Positions 1-8,582 of a stretch of DNA of 64,000 nt are shown here, piece by piece; positions within the stretch are counted from its first letter, which is position 1, and the number at the start of each line of letters is the position of its first letter. The notes beneath the pieces were generated by a model. The model searched no databases. It saw nothing but the letters and a program-made list of their open reading frames with translations, and was not told where the DNA came from. The stretch spans positions 1,743,501-1,807,500 of the forward strand of contig JAIBBC010000001.1 of NCBI GenBank assembly GCA_019694875.1, read 5' to 3'. Made by a program: the position numbers and the translations under genes. The stretch is from Cyclobacteriaceae bacterium. Its GTDB lineage: Bacteria > Bacteroidota > Bacteroidia > Cytophagales > Cyclobacteriaceae.

Positions 1-848
1 AACAAAAAGGACAGGCCGAGGCTATCCGGACAGGATTTCGGTTGGTGGGTCCGCGTTTACTCGATATTGTTGATCAGGCGAAAGCGGTGAATAACGAATT
101 GATTGTTCATTGCTGGCGTGGCGGAATGCGCTCGGGTAACTTTTGCCAGTTTGTGGGAATGGCGGGAGTGAAAACGCATCAGCTCAAAGGCGGATATAAA
201 GCTTATCGCAACGTTGCGCTTCAGTCCTTCAAAACTCCGTTCAAATTTGTAGTGCTCGCAGGCAGTACCGGAAGCGGTAAAACAGAAGTACTGCAGGCGT
301 TGGCCAAAGCCGGGGAACAGGTTATCGATTTGGAGGACCTGGCCAGCCATAAAGGGTCAGTGTTCGGTGGATTGATGCAAAATCCTCAGCCCACAACAGA
401 ACAATTTCAGAATGATCTCTTCGAAAAGATTCTGACACTTGATCCCGAAAAGCGGGTATGGATTGAAGATGAATCCGTAGCCGTTGGGAAAATTTTCCTG
501 CCGCTGGATTTCTGGCAAACGATGGGCCGGAGTCCGGTGGTTGAATTGAAAGTCGATAAAGATGTACGCATTCAGCGATTGGTAAATGAATATGGCCCTG
601 CAGATAAAGATCAATTTTTAGAAGCGATGACCGGCATCACCAAAAAACTGGGTGGTCAGCATTTCAAAGCGGCCAGGGAGAAGCTTTTGGAAAACGACAT
701 GCCGGCTGTAATGGATATCTTGCTTACCTACTATGACAAAGCATATCGCAACGGCCTGGAAAAAAAGAAAAATAGAATTGCCGGGGGGTTTGTGTGGGAC
801 GGTGGTGATAAAAACAAACTGATTAACGGACTCATGTCCTTTCAATAA
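1..848 (+). CDS. mnmH: tRNA 2-selenouridine synthase, 5'-truncated by the window edge
   Basis: Replaces sulfur by selenium in 2-thiouridine at the wobble position of certain tRNAs, using selenophosphate. The reading frame is open from base 3, so the true start lies outside the window. Visible parts are the end of the rhodanese domain with the catalytic cysteine in HCWRGGMRS (Cys codon at 111-113) and a P-loop GSTGSGKT (codons around 261-284) that starts the second domain. The stop codon overlaps the selD start by one base (TAATG), so translation is probably coupled. SelD makes the selenophosphate this enzyme uses. Family assignment is clear; only the N-terminus is missing. Confidence 0.95.
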   Translation, partial: QKGQAEAIRTGFRLVGPRLLDIVDQAKAVNNELIVHCWRGGMRSGNFCQFVGMAGVKTHQLKGGYKAYRNVALQSFKTPFKFVVLAGSTGSGKTEVLQALAKAGEQVIDLEDLASHKGSVFGGLMQNPQPTTEQFQNDLFEKILTLDPEKRVWIEDESVAVGKIFLPLDFWQTMGRSPVVELKVDKDVRIQRLVNEYGPADKDQFLEAMTGITKKLGGQHFKAAREKLLENDMPAVMDILLTYYDKAYRNGLEKKKNRIAGGFVWDGGDKNKLINGLMSFQ

Positions 849-1873
849 TGGAAGAGATTAAACTTACGCAATATTCACACGGTGCGGGATGCGGCTGTAA
901 AATTTCGCCAGCCGTGCTGGATGCCATTTTACATTCAGCGTCTCCGGTTGAGAATTTTCCCGCGCTGCTGGTGGGTAACGAAACAAAAGATGATGCTGCC
1001 GTATATGATCCGGGCGATGGCAACTGCATCATCAGCACCACCGATTTCTTCATGCCGATTGTGGATGATGCATTTACGTTCGGACAGATCGCTTCGGTTA
1101 ACGCGATCAGCGATGTGTACGCAATGGGAGGAACGCCCTTGATGGCTTTGGCGATTTTAGGGTGGCCGGTCGGGAAGCTTTCAAACGAACTGGCGCAACA
1201 GGTGCTGGAAGGCGCGAGAAAAATTTGCCGGGAAGCCAACATTCCGTTAGCAGGTGGTCATAGCATTGACAGTCCTGAACCGATTTTTGGTCTGGCGGTA
1301 ACGGGTAGTGTGCGGATGGAAAATCTAAAAAAGAACAACACCGCTACGGAAAACTGTTTACTGTACCTCACCAAGCCGTTGGGTGTGGGTATTATCACTA
1401 CTGCGCAAAAGCGCGGACTCGCAGAAGAAAAAGATATTGCGGAAGCGGTGCGCTGGATGACCGGGTTGAATACACTGGGAGCAGAACTTGGTAAGTTGCC
1501 GTATGTAACAGCACTCACCGATGTTACCGGTTTTGGATTGCTGGGGCATTTAATTGAAGTATGCGAAGGCAGCGGAGTATCAGCCGAAATCCAGTACGAT
1601 AAGATCCCCTTGCTGGATAATCTCGGTGCATACACTTCAAAGTTTATTTACCCGGATAACACGATGCGCAACTGGCAGAGCTATGAAAAGAAAGTCTCAG
1701 GCATCGGTGCGGAATCGTTGCTTACGTTGTGCGATCCGCAAACCAGCGGGGGGTTGTTGATTTGTGTAGAGGAAGTATTCAGGAATGAATTTGAAGAGCG
1801 TTTTGGTTTAAAGCCCTTCGGCAAACTGACAGTGACAAAAGCGGTGGCGGTGGAAGTTCAGAATGCGCGATAA
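848..1873 (+). CDS. selD: Selenide, water dikinase (selenophosphate synthase)
   Basis: Makes selenophosphate from selenide and ATP in the cytoplasm. The 341-residue length matches the E. coli enzyme (347). The N-terminal motif GAGCGCK holds the catalytic pair, Cys15 and Lys18, corresponding to C17 and K20 of E. coli; both are present and the residue is Cys, not Sec. Further landmarks are [23 protein letters not shown] and the C-terminal [10 protein letters not shown]. It is joined to mnmH by a one-base overlap. No selA, selB or selC is visible here, so the local role is selenium supply for tRNA modification. Confidence 0.97.
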   Translation: MEEIKLTQYSHGAGCGCKISPAVLDAILHSASPVENFPALLVGNETKDDAAVYDPGDGNCIISTTDFFMPIVDDAFTFGQIASVNAISDVYAMGGTPLMALAILGWPVGKLSNELAQQVLEGARKICREANIPLAGGHSIDSPEPIFGLAVTGSVRMENLKKNNTATENCLLYLTKPLGVGIITTAQKRGLAEEKDIAEAVRWMTGLNTLGAELGKLPYVTALTDVTGFGLLGHLIEVCEGSGVSAEIQYDKIPLLDNLGAYTSKFIYPDNTMRNWQSYEKKVSGIGAESLLTLCDPQTSGGLLICVEEVFRNEFEERFGLKPFGKLTVTKAVAVEVQNAR

Positions 1874-1943
1874 TGTTACAATTCCGCTCCAGCTTGTTAA
1901 ACCCTTCTCACAATATTTGGTCTAACCGGCTCAACAAAACTAC

Positions 1944-3017
1944 ATGAGATACTTTCCGTTACTTCTGATTTTTTTCTCGCTTCTCACCGGTTGCAATTCC
2001 GAAGAACAACCCAAGCCCGAACCACCGGAACCGATGTATTTTCCTGTTCCGAATGACCCGGCCTGGGAAACGAAGTCATTTGATGAGTTGGAGTGGAACG
2101 AAGCTGCCGCAGATGACCTGAAAGAGTACCTGATCGAAGCTAACACCAAGTCGTTTATGATTCTGGTGAATGGCCGCATTGTAATGGAAGAATACTTTGC
2201 CGGACATACACCCACTACTACCTGGAAGTGGAACAGCGCGGGCAAAACGCTGGTTGCTACCACTACCGGAATTGCGCAGCAGGAAGGCCTGTTGTCGATT
2301 CACAATCCGGTATACGACTACCTGGGTGAAGGCTGGACCAGCATGACGGCTGATAAAGAAGCGCTGATCACCACGCGGCACCTGCTTACAATGACATCCG
2401 GATTGGATGATGACAGCGATCTGGTGATTAAGGCAAACCTAACCTACCTGGCGGATGCCGGTACGCGCTGGTCGTACAGCAACGTGTTTCAGTTGCTTAT
2501 GGACGAAGTAGCCGCTGCGAGTGGTCAGGAATTCTCTGCCTACTTCGATTCACGACTGAAAAACAAAATCGGTATGGATGGATTTTGGGATGAGGGAATT
2601 CTTTTCACAATCTACAACAGTAACACGAGAAGTATGGCCCGCTTCGGTATTCTCGCGCTTAACAAAGGCGCGTGGAATGGTGAGCAGATTATCAACGAAG
2701 CGTTCTTCGCGGAGAGCACCACTACGTCACAAGGTATCAATCCCTCGTATGGGTACCTGTGGTGGCTGAACGGCAAGAGTACGTATATGGTGCCCGGAGA
2801 ACAAACTGTTTTTGACGGACCCCTGGTACCCAACGCTCCTGCAGACATGTTTGCTGCCATGGGCGCGGCCGATCAGCGCATTTATGTAGTGCCCAGCAAG
2901 AACATGGTGATTGTTCGGATGGGCGAGGCTTCTGACCCGGACAATCCAAGCTTTGCAGTTTCAGGCTTCGACAACAAGCTCTGGGCAAAAATCAATGCCG
3001 TCATTAACGTACCCTGA
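1944..3017 (+). CDS. Serine hydrolase lipoprotein of the class C beta-lactamase/DD-peptidase family
   Basis: A 357-residue predicted lipoprotein. The signal peptide ends in the lipobox LTGC (Cys17), so the protein should be anchored in an envelope membrane. The beta-lactamase-fold domain has the nucleophile motif SAGK (Ser98, Lys101) and the second catalytic motif YSN (178-180). A third KTG/HxG-type motif was not identified with certainty. Such proteins include esterases, D-aminopeptidases and penicillin-binding-protein relatives, so the substrate is unknown. It is 70 bp downstream of selD and probably separate from it functionally. Confidence 0.85.
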   Translation: MRYFPLLLIFFSLLTGCNSEEQPKPEPPEPMYFPVPNDPAWETKSFDELEWNEAAADDLKEYLIEANTKSFMILVNGRIVMEEYFAGHTPTTTWKWNSAGKTLVATTTGIAQQEGLLSIHNPVYDYLGEGWTSMTADKEALITTRHLLTMTSGLDDDSDLVIKANLTYLADAGTRWSYSNVFQLLMDEVAAASGQEFSAYFDSRLKNKIGMDGFWDEGILFTIYNSNTRSMARFGILALNKGAWNGEQIINEAFFAESTTTSQGINPSYGYLWWLNGKSTYMVPGEQTVFDGPLVPNAPADMFAAMGAADQRIYVVPSKNMVIVRMGEASDPDNPSFAVSGFDNKLWAKINAVINVP

Positions 3018-3091
3018 CGGTTAAACGGTTTGTTCTGGTCAAATCAATAAAACAGTTTGTTGAAGTTACCGGGGCATCACTACCTTGGTAC

Positions 3092-3400
3092 ATGATCGAA
3101 GCGATCACACAGCAATTATTTAATGCGTCTCAAAACCGGCAGATGTGTCGCATTCAAATGCGGGGCGAGCCACTGAGCCGGGTGATTCATCCGTATGGCA
3201 TTTGCCAGACTTCGGGCGATAAAATCATTCTGGTTTGCTGGCAGTCGCTGGGATTTACAAGTGCGAAGGGACAGCCCGGTTATCGCAACTTGTCGTTACC
3301 GGATGTTGAATCGGTGGAGGTGATGGATCAGCACTTTACGGTTGACGAAGGTTTCAACCCTGAGGATAAGCAGTATTGCGATTGGGTTTATCACGTTTGA
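3092..3400 (+). CDS. Small WYL-like domain protein
   Basis: A 102-residue protein resembling a free-standing WYL-type ligand or nucleic-acid-binding domain. It has a conserved R-x-I-H-P-Y-G strand, then a strand with GDKIILVCWQS, then LPDVESVEVMDQHF. There is no helix-turn-helix, so it is not a complete WYL regulator. The last 24 residues are repeated exactly in an eroded second copy ending at 5163. A TACCTTGG sequence just upstream resembles a Bacteroidota -7 box. The WYL relationship is inferred from pattern; biological function is unknown. Confidence 0.65.
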   Translation: MIEAITQQLFNASQNRQMCRIQMRGEPLSRVIHPYGICQTSGDKIILVCWQSLGFTSAKGQPGYRNLSLPDVESVEVMDQHFTVDEGFNPEDKQYCDWVYHV

Positions 3401-3466
3401 GGCGAAGGTTGTGTACGTAACGAAGCGTACACAGTTCCCTCACGTGTATTGGTCGATTGTTGAAAT

Positions 3467-4072
3467 TTATTTCAATTCTGAAAGTATCAGTTTTTTCTGC
3501 TTCAGGGTGTTCTTCATGGCTTTTTCTCTTACGGCCGGATTATCGCTATGGATTAACTCGTAATATTCCGTTGGCACAACTTGCCATGACAGTCCATACT
3601 TATCTTTACACCATCCGCAAGAGCCTTCTTCACCACCATCCTTAGTAAGAGCCTCCCAATAGTAATCTGTTTCAGCCTGATCTTTCGTATTGATAACAAA
3701 AGACACGGCTTCATTAAACTTGAATAGTGGCCCTGCAGCCAATATGCTAAACTCCATTCCTGCTATTTCTATCACAGCTGTTTCTATGCCGGCCTCATTT
3801 CCGCTTTCGTCACTGGCGAACTTGCGAAAATCTTTCAGCTTACCGTCTTTAAAAATGGATAAGTAATACTCGGCTACGGCTTTGGCATCTTTCTCTACCC
3901 ATAGATAGGGCGTGATTTTTTGGACATTCATATTGGCGTTGTTTAAGTTCTTACCGGAGTTATTCGAAACAGGTGGATCAGACAGGCTTTCAGCGGTTGT
4001 TGCCTGCTGTGGATTGGAACAGGAAATTGTTAAGCAGAGAACAATTGCTGCTGTAAAAATTGATTTGTTCAT
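3467..4072 (-). CDS. VOC/PhnB-like (glyoxalase-fold) predicted lipoprotein
   Basis: 201 residues. The N-terminus is a signal peptide ending in a lipobox-like TISC (Cys18), followed by a low-complexity linker and, from about residue 50, a domain of the 3-demethylubiquinone methyltransferase-like (PhnB) branch of the VOC superfamily: [51 protein letters not shown]. PhnB-like proteins are normally cytoplasmic, so a lipoprotein signal is odd. The start overlaps the SRPBCC gene stop by 4 bp (ATGA), making it the last gene of an arsR-SRPBCC-VOC operon. Function is not established. Confidence 0.8.
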   Translation of the reverse strand: MNKSIFTAAIVLCLTISCSNPQQATTAESLSDPPVSNNSGKNLNNANMNVQKITPYLWVEKDAKAVAEYYLSIFKDGKLKDFRKFASDESGNEAGIETAVIEIAGMEFSILAAGPLFKFNEAVSFVINTKDQAETDYYWEALTKDGGEEGSCGWCKDKYGLSWQVVPTEYYELIHSDNPAVREKAMKNTLKQKKLILSELK

Positions 4073-4575
4073 ATTCGATTATTTAGAGTTTTTAATAAGA
4101 CTTTCAATTCGTTTAACGTGGTGGTGAAACCTTCCCGGAAGCCCATCTCAATCATTTTTTCAAGGGCGTCAAGTGATTCAAAGAAGATTGAAATACGGAC
4201 TTTTGTAATTCCATGTTGATCACTAAAAACCAGATCCCAGTTTGCACCCGGCAGGATGGGTGTTTCATGTTCATCGGTAAAAACACTGTGGCATTTGAAA
4301 TTTGATTGGGGGGTAATGGAGGTGTAATCAAATCGTTGCCAGCCCAGTTCCTTTCCGTCCGGGCTTATCATTGCGTAAAACCTTCTGCCTCCGACTCTAA
4401 AATCCATGTATTTTGTTTTTGAAATCAAAGGTTTTGGCGCCCACCATTGGTCAAGGATTTCCTGTTTGGTAAAAGCATCCCATACAGACGAACGTTCTGC
4501 GTCAAACTCTTTTTCCACAAAGACGGTGCGTGTTGATTTATCAACCGTGAAGTCGAATAGTAACGGAGTGCTCAT
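4069..4575 (-). CDS. SRPBCC (AHSA1-like) domain protein
   Basis: 168 residues with the START/Bet v1-like hydrophobic-cavity fold of the AHSA1 group, seen in [20 protein letters not shown] near the N-terminus followed by WWAPKP and the C-terminal helix [16 protein letters not shown]. Members next to an ArsR regulator are common in bacteria and are thought to bind small hydrophobic ligands; the ligand is unknown. It overlaps arsR and the VOC gene by 4 bp each (ATGA), so the three genes are translationally coupled. Confidence 0.9.
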   Translation of the reverse strand: MSTPLLFDFTVDKSTRTVFVEKEFDAERSSVWDAFTKQEILDQWWAPKPLISKTKYMDFRVGGRRFYAMISPDGKELGWQRFDYTSITPQSNFKCHSVFTDEHETPILPGANWDLVFSDQHGITKVRISIFFESLDALEKMIEMGFREGFTTTLNELKVLLKTLNNRI

Positions 4576-4889
4576 TTTCTAGATTTCGTTTTTGCCAGCA
4601 ACGTATCAAGTTGATTAAAGCGGGTTTCCCAAATTCTTCGATATTGCTCCAACCATTTGTCTATCTCTTTCATCTTTTCAACTTCCAGAGAATAGTATAT
4701 TTCTCTTCCGTGTTGTTCTTGTTTGAGTAGTTCGCACTCTGTTAGAATGCGCAGGTGTTTCGACACCGCTTGTCGTGTGGTATTAAAATTCTCCGCGATT
4801 GTATTGGGGGTCATCGCCTGTATGGCAATCAAAGCAATAATGGCGCGCCTGGTAGGGTCTGCAATTCCTTGAAAAATGTCTCGTCTCAT
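4572..4889 (-). CDS. ArsR-family winged-helix transcriptional repressor
   Basis: 105 residues. An N-terminal [12 protein letters not shown] segment is followed by a helix-turn-helix with recognition helix [13 protein letters not shown] and a wing containing GREIYYSL. There is no CxC metal site, so it belongs to the non-metal ArsR group usually paired with SRPBCC genes. First gene of the operon arsR-SRPBCC-VOC. Two palindromes with core AACC-N4-GGTT overlap its promoter, which points to autoregulation. Confidence 0.92.
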   Translation of the reverse strand: MRRDIFQGIADPTRRAIIALIAIQAMTPNTIAENFNTTRQAVSKHLRILTECELLKQEQHGREIYYSLEVEKMKEIDKWLEQYRRIWETRFNQLDTLLAKTKSRK

Positions 4890-4905
4890 AGGATTCGGCT
4901 AATGT

Positions 4906-4955
4906 TTTGCAACCGAACGGTTGCAAATATATGTGCAACCATTTGGTTTCGCAAA
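4906..4955 (-). promoter_or_regulatory. arsR operon promoter with two operator palindromes
   Basis: On the minus strand there is a TTTG (4952-4955), a 20-base spacer and TATATTTG (4924-4931), fitting the Bacteroidota TTTG/TAnnTTTG promoter. Two palindromes overlay it. One at 4906-4927 has 10-bp perfect arms around AA (core AACCGAACGGTT) and covers the end of the -7 box and the likely transcription start. One at 4937-4948 (AACCATTTGGTT) lies in the spacer. Their centres are 26 bp apart. Repression by the adjacent ArsR protein is an inference. Confidence 0.75.
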
Positions 4956-5019
4956 CTATGGCTGTTTTTTCTCCGAATTATTGAAAATTCGATTGAATTG
5001 CGGGGTTTGCAAGCCGTCA

Positions 5020-5163
5020 GAACGGAATTTCACCGGGATCGGCTACCGAAGTTTTCGTTACCCCCGGGTTGAATTGGTGGAAGTTTTTGATCAGCACTTT
5101 ACGGTTGACGAAGGTTTCAACCCTGAAGACAAGCAGTACTGCGACTGGGTTTACCATGTTTAA
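5020..5163 (+). pseudogene. 3' remnant of a second WYL-like gene (paralog of 3092-3400)
   Basis: The frame ending at TAA 5161-5163 encodes GYRSFRYPRVELVEVFDQ and then the same final 24 residues (ending in YCDWVYHV) as the gene at 3092-3400. The coding half upstream of about 5020 is missing and is replaced by the arsR promoter region. Within the 24 identical residues the DNA differs at several third codon positions only, so both copies were once under protein-level selection and this is not a recent copy. The remaining frame has no plausible complete start. Confidence 0.75.
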
Positions 5164-5273
5164 ACTTAGCGGCCGTGCTTATAAGTTCGGCATACTTGGG
5201 TATTGTGTTAGCCTTTTAAAGAATTGCTGACTAAGAACATGCTGTGTAGATTTGTTATGTACTACAACTTTAT

Positions 5274-5894
5274 TCACTTCTTTAGTTCGTTATACAATTT
5301 CTCAATGTCTTGAATTTGGTTGGGACTCAAGGTCAGTGTTTTGGCAATCGTTACAAATTTTTCCTTTAAAGTTTCCGCTTGCTTACCTTTTTCAACTGGT
5401 CCATTTAAAATTAAAAGTTGGTCAAAGCAAATTGTTACCAGGTACACTTGGCTGTCTACCGAGCCAGAATCCTTGCTTTTGGGCATACCGAAAGTCCAGT
5501 AAAGAAATACTCGATCTGAGATTTCTATAAATTCTTCTTCTTCTTTCAACGCTATTTTCAGTTGATCTTCAACCCATTTTTTCTCGTAGGCTTTCCATCC
5601 CGTTAAATACCTCTTTTGTGTCGCATTGTCCAGGTTGTTGAAATCTAGTTTTTGTCGGAATGGAGTTATTAAAGATTGCATTAAAACATTGTCAACCAGA
5701 ATGAAGTTAGGTTTATCAGTTGGCTTAACGGAGTTTGATTCAAATCTTATCGAGAAGGAATTTGTCGTTCCGTTATATAAAAGTAATGCTCCGTATTTTG
5801 CCTCCAGTAACACAGCTTGAAACTCCTCAGCCTTATACTGTCCGTGTGAGCAAAATGAAATCAGAGCCAGAAGTACAACGATATAAATTCTCAT
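5274..5894 (-). CDS. Predicted secreted protein of unknown function
   Basis: 206 residues with a signal peptide (hydrophobic segment to about residue 18, then SHGQ), so likely periplasmic. I do not recognise a family. The mature part is rich in charged residues, with a Glu-rich stretch (KEEEEFIEI) and a C-terminal LSPNQIQDIEKLYNELKK helix. Codon use and base composition are more AT-rich than in the flanking core genes. It stands alone: eroded DNA on the right flank and the DUF4238 gene on the left, with no obvious operon. Confidence 0.6.
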   Translation of the reverse strand: MRIYIVVLLALISFCSHGQYKAEEFQAVLLEAKYGALLLYNGTTNSFSIRFESNSVKPTDKPNFILVDNVLMQSLITPFRQKLDFNNLDNATQKRYLTGWKAYEKKWVEDQLKIALKEEEEFIEISDRVFLYWTFGMPKSKDSGSVDSQVYLVTICFDQLLILNGPVEKGKQAETLKEKFVTIAKTLTLSPNQIQDIEKLYNELKK

Positions 5895-6037
5895 TAGTAA
5901 ATTTTGTTAAAATTTGGATACGCAAAGTTTGTGTTTTCTAAACAACTTTTCCTATGTTCTGTTCTCATTGTCAAACTATAAAGCGAGGTTACAATTTAAA
6001 CCAACCGTCAATCCACGACTGTGGAAATATCTTGTGT

Positions 6038-6979
6038 TTAGCCGTGCTCGGTCAGGTATCTTTCAACATAGTCCGTCAAGTACTTTTTACTTTCGCAATA
6101 AATGTACTTGTATGAATTAAATGTCGTGCAGAAATTTAGTCTGTCAACTTCTTTAGTTGTCAGTTTTCTGTAATTTATCCTTGTGAGTATATCGAGTCTT
6201 GATTGGTCGCTCTGTCCGCTGAACCATATGAGTTGTTTGGAATTTATTGGAAAGCCAATTCCGTCAAATTTTCCAAAGTTTGTATTGTGTACCTTGTTGC
6301 CCAATATCGTAAATCCAGGATTGTCGGACGTTAAGAAGTAGTCTTTACTGTCTAATGGTTCAAGAATATACAGTTTAAGTTTTTGGATTTTATTTTTTGC
6401 TGAATTGACTGCAACATTTGTTCCTCGGAGGGTCTCTAAGATACTTTGTTTTTGAAATTCTTCATGTAGCTCCGTATCATTTAATAGCGTTTCTTTTGCT
6501 CTATGCATTAGGGTGTCATAGTTTTCTCCGCTTACGCTTTCAATCCAACTTTTCATCACCCTAAGGTTCTCTACTTCTCTATCTAAAGTTTGATTCATTA
6601 TTCCTATGTCAAGATATGATTTTCGAATAAAAACATTGCGCATTTTAATACTTATATAAATGTCTATCAGTTGATCGTGATAACTTCTCGTAAGATTTAC
6701 ATTTTTATTTTTGAACTTATTGAAGACCTGTCGAATTTTACTTTTTTCGTAATTGAATGCATTTTTTTCAATATAGTTTCTGTCTTCTAAGGAATATCTT
6801 TTAAGAGATTCACTTTTATTTAAAGTGTAAAAGTTGTCTAAGTAGCATACTTCCTCAATATGCCTGTTTTTGATTGTCCTTAACAAGTCGGGCTTTGGCC
6901 CTGCGCCAAAGAAATGACCATCTAATTTTTTAGTAAACTGTCTGAGATAGATTTTAGGTACATAGTGGTGTTTATCCAT
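6038..6979 (-). CDS. DUF4238 domain protein
   Basis: 313 residues from the ATG at 6979. A longer frame from 7021 exists, but family members start just before the signature HHYVPKIYLRQF, which follows the chosen start directly. DUF4238 has no established function. The gene is markedly AT-rich compared with neighbours on both sides, which suggests recent acquisition. No partner gene, toxin-antitoxin pairing or mobile element is visible beside it. Confidence 0.75.
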   Translation of the reverse strand: MDKHHYVPKIYLRQFTKKLDGHFFGAGPKPDLLRTIKNRHIEEVCYLDNFYTLNKSESLKRYSLEDRNYIEKNAFNYEKSKIRQVFNKFKNKNVNLTRSYHDQLIDIYISIKMRNVFIRKSYLDIGIMNQTLDREVENLRVMKSWIESVSGENYDTLMHRAKETLLNDTELHEEFQKQSILETLRGTNVAVNSAKNKIQKLKLYILEPLDSKDYFLTSDNPGFTILGNKVHNTNFGKFDGIGFPINSKQLIWFSGQSDQSRLDILTRINYRKLTTKEVDRLNFCTTFNSYKYIYCESKKYLTDYVERYLTEHG

Positions 6980-7100
6980 ATTTTGGAGTAAGGTCACAAC
7001 ATTGGTTAAAGCCACGGCCAAATTAAAATACGGGAAATTTTGGAAACTGCTTGAGAGTACTAGCTATAAAAGCAAGTTAATTCGTGTTAGCAGGACGGCC

Positions 7101-8162
7101 TCAAGCCAAATCCTTCCGCTCAGTCCCGGGAATCTCCAACACCAAATCAGCACCATATTTCATCGCAGGAGTTTGATAGCCGGCAGTGAAATTTCCGGTC
7201 ATGATTTTTTCAGCAATCAGGGTTGCGGCTTTGGCTGTTAGTAAATACGCGTTCGGGCCGTTAAACAAACTTGTGCGGATGTTGCCTTCTGCATCCCATA
7301 CGGTTCCGCGCAGATAACATTTGCCATTGTTCAGATCATGATCAGACGGGCCGGCCTTTCCTTTGTCAATGCGTCCAAGAATAAAATTTTTCATCCAGCG
7401 CTTGCGCAACAGCCAACCGAAATAATTACTCAGCCTTAGATTACTGATCGCCTTTTCGTCCGCGCCCGCGAAAACTTCTATAGTCGGGATGCCCGTGCTG
7501 CGCCACGCGGTTGAAATATCGCCCCATTGTATGCGCGTTGTTTTTGCCGTAAACTTTCCGAAGTCAAGATCGAGCACATCTTTGCCGAGCGTAAAAGGAA
7601 CAAGTTCGTTGTTCTTCCGCATAATACCGCCATAGCCGAGACTTTCAGTCATGCTCTTTTTGGTTCCCCGCGACATGCCTCCCGGAACCATCGCAAATGC
7701 CAGCTGTAAATGTGAAGAAGCAGGCAATCTTTTTTTCAGATGAACCGCCAGGCAGTCGGAGGGAACAACATCGAAACCTGTGCCGGGCATGATTTGCACG
7801 CCAGCCTGTTTCGCTGCCTCGTCATAGCCGGCAAGCAACTCAAACACCTGCCATTCACCCGTGATGTCGGTGTAATGCGTTTTTGTTTCAAGGCAGACAT
7901 CTACCATTTGTTTGGCGGTGAACCGGAACGGTCCGCCACAATGAATCACAAGTTTTGCCTGGAGTAATAATTTTTTCAAGGCTGCCCGGTCGCTGATGCC
8001 GACAACTTCAAACGGATAGCCTGTTTCGTTGAATTGTTTCTGCAGCGCGTCATGATTACGGCCGGCAAGAATGATATTATATTTTGTGTTCCGGAGTTCG
8101 TTAACAATAAGCTTTCCGGTGTAACCGTAAGATCCGTAAACGATGATGGTGTTTTCTCTCAC
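7101..8162 (-). CDS. Saccharopine dehydrogenase-like (trans-acting enoyl reductase) NAD(P)-binding protein
   Basis: 353 residues starting at a GTG (8160-8162). The N-terminal Rossmann fold has YGSYGYTGKLIVNEL, then LAGRN and CGGPF, followed by YTDITGEW, the usual order in the saccharopine dehydrogenase NADP-binding family. The overall shape matches the trans-acting enoyl reductase branch; the substrate is unknown. Its start overlaps the stop of the upstream 139-residue gene by 4 bp (GTGA), so the two are probably coupled. Confidence 0.85.
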   Translation of the reverse strand: MRENTIIVYGSYGYTGKLIVNELRNTKYNIILAGRNHDALQKQFNETGYPFEVVGISDRAALKKLLLQAKLVIHCGGPFRFTAKQMVDVCLETKTHYTDITGEWQVFELLAGYDEAAKQAGVQIMPGTGFDVVPSDCLAVHLKKRLPASSHLQLAFAMVPGGMSRGTKKSMTESLGYGGIMRKNNELVPFTLGKDVLDLDFGKFTAKTTRIQWGDISTAWRSTGIPTIEVFAGADEKAISNLRLSNYFGWLLRKRWMKNFILGRIDKGKAGPSDHDLNNGKCYLRGTVWDAEGNIRTSLFNGPNAYLLTAKAATLIAEKIMTGNFTAGYQTPAMKYGADLVLEIPGTERKDLA

Positions 8163-8578
8163 GGAGTTTGTGGAGTAGCGGGTGTTTGGGGTGCGCCTAC
8201 GCGTTCAACTTCGGTAACAAAGTATTTCGTGTCACCGCGCCAGAAGAAACGAACAAACATTCTTTTGAACTTCAGGTTTACCCGTTCGCCTGTTAGCGCA
8301 ACCTGTTCCAGATCTTTTAAGACCTGATCATTGCTGCTCTCAACCGAGAAGTCGCGAACCTCTGCAATCGGACTGGTATTTTTCAGTGCTCCGAACGATT
8401 CCATGCTGATGCGGCCCTCATAGGTCTTAAAAAGCACGCCTTTTTTGGAAACGCTTAACACCTTGCCGGCCCAGTAGCCATCTTCATACGATACGAAATA
8501 AAGAAAACAGAACACACCGATCAGCAACACGATAACGATGGCCAGTACTTTTTTCATGATCGATTTGAATTTTTGCAT
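8159..8578 (-). CDS. Small membrane-anchored protein of a conserved Bacteroidota family
   Basis: 139 residues with one N-terminal transmembrane helix (about 9-28) and a small extracytoplasmic domain containing GVLFKTYEGRISM and a WRGDTKYFV motif. From memory, similar proteins occur widely in the phylum and are sometimes mislabelled as 6-phosphogluconate dehydrogenase. Nothing here supports that activity: there is no nucleotide-binding motif and the protein is too short. It lies 4 bp after frr and overlaps the dehydrogenase-like gene, so it may be read from the pyrH-frr promoter. Confidence 0.7.
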   Translation of the reverse strand: MQKFKSIMKKVLAIVIVLLIGVFCFLYFVSYEDGYWAGKVLSVSKKGVLFKTYEGRISMESFGALKNTSPIAEVRDFSVESSNDQVLKDLEQVALTGERVNLKFKRMFVRFFWRGDTKYFVTEVERVGAPQTPATPQTP

Positions 8579-8582
8579 GGAA

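Noticed and set aside
3342-3645. Two overlapping small frames after the WYL-like gene
   Set aside because: They run over the 3' end of the WYL-like gene and antisense into the VOC gene and have no conserved features.
4921-5163. 80-residue open frame as a complete gene
   Set aside because: Its first 30 codons come from the arsR promoter region and lack the conserved N-terminal half of the WYL-like protein; treated as a remnant.
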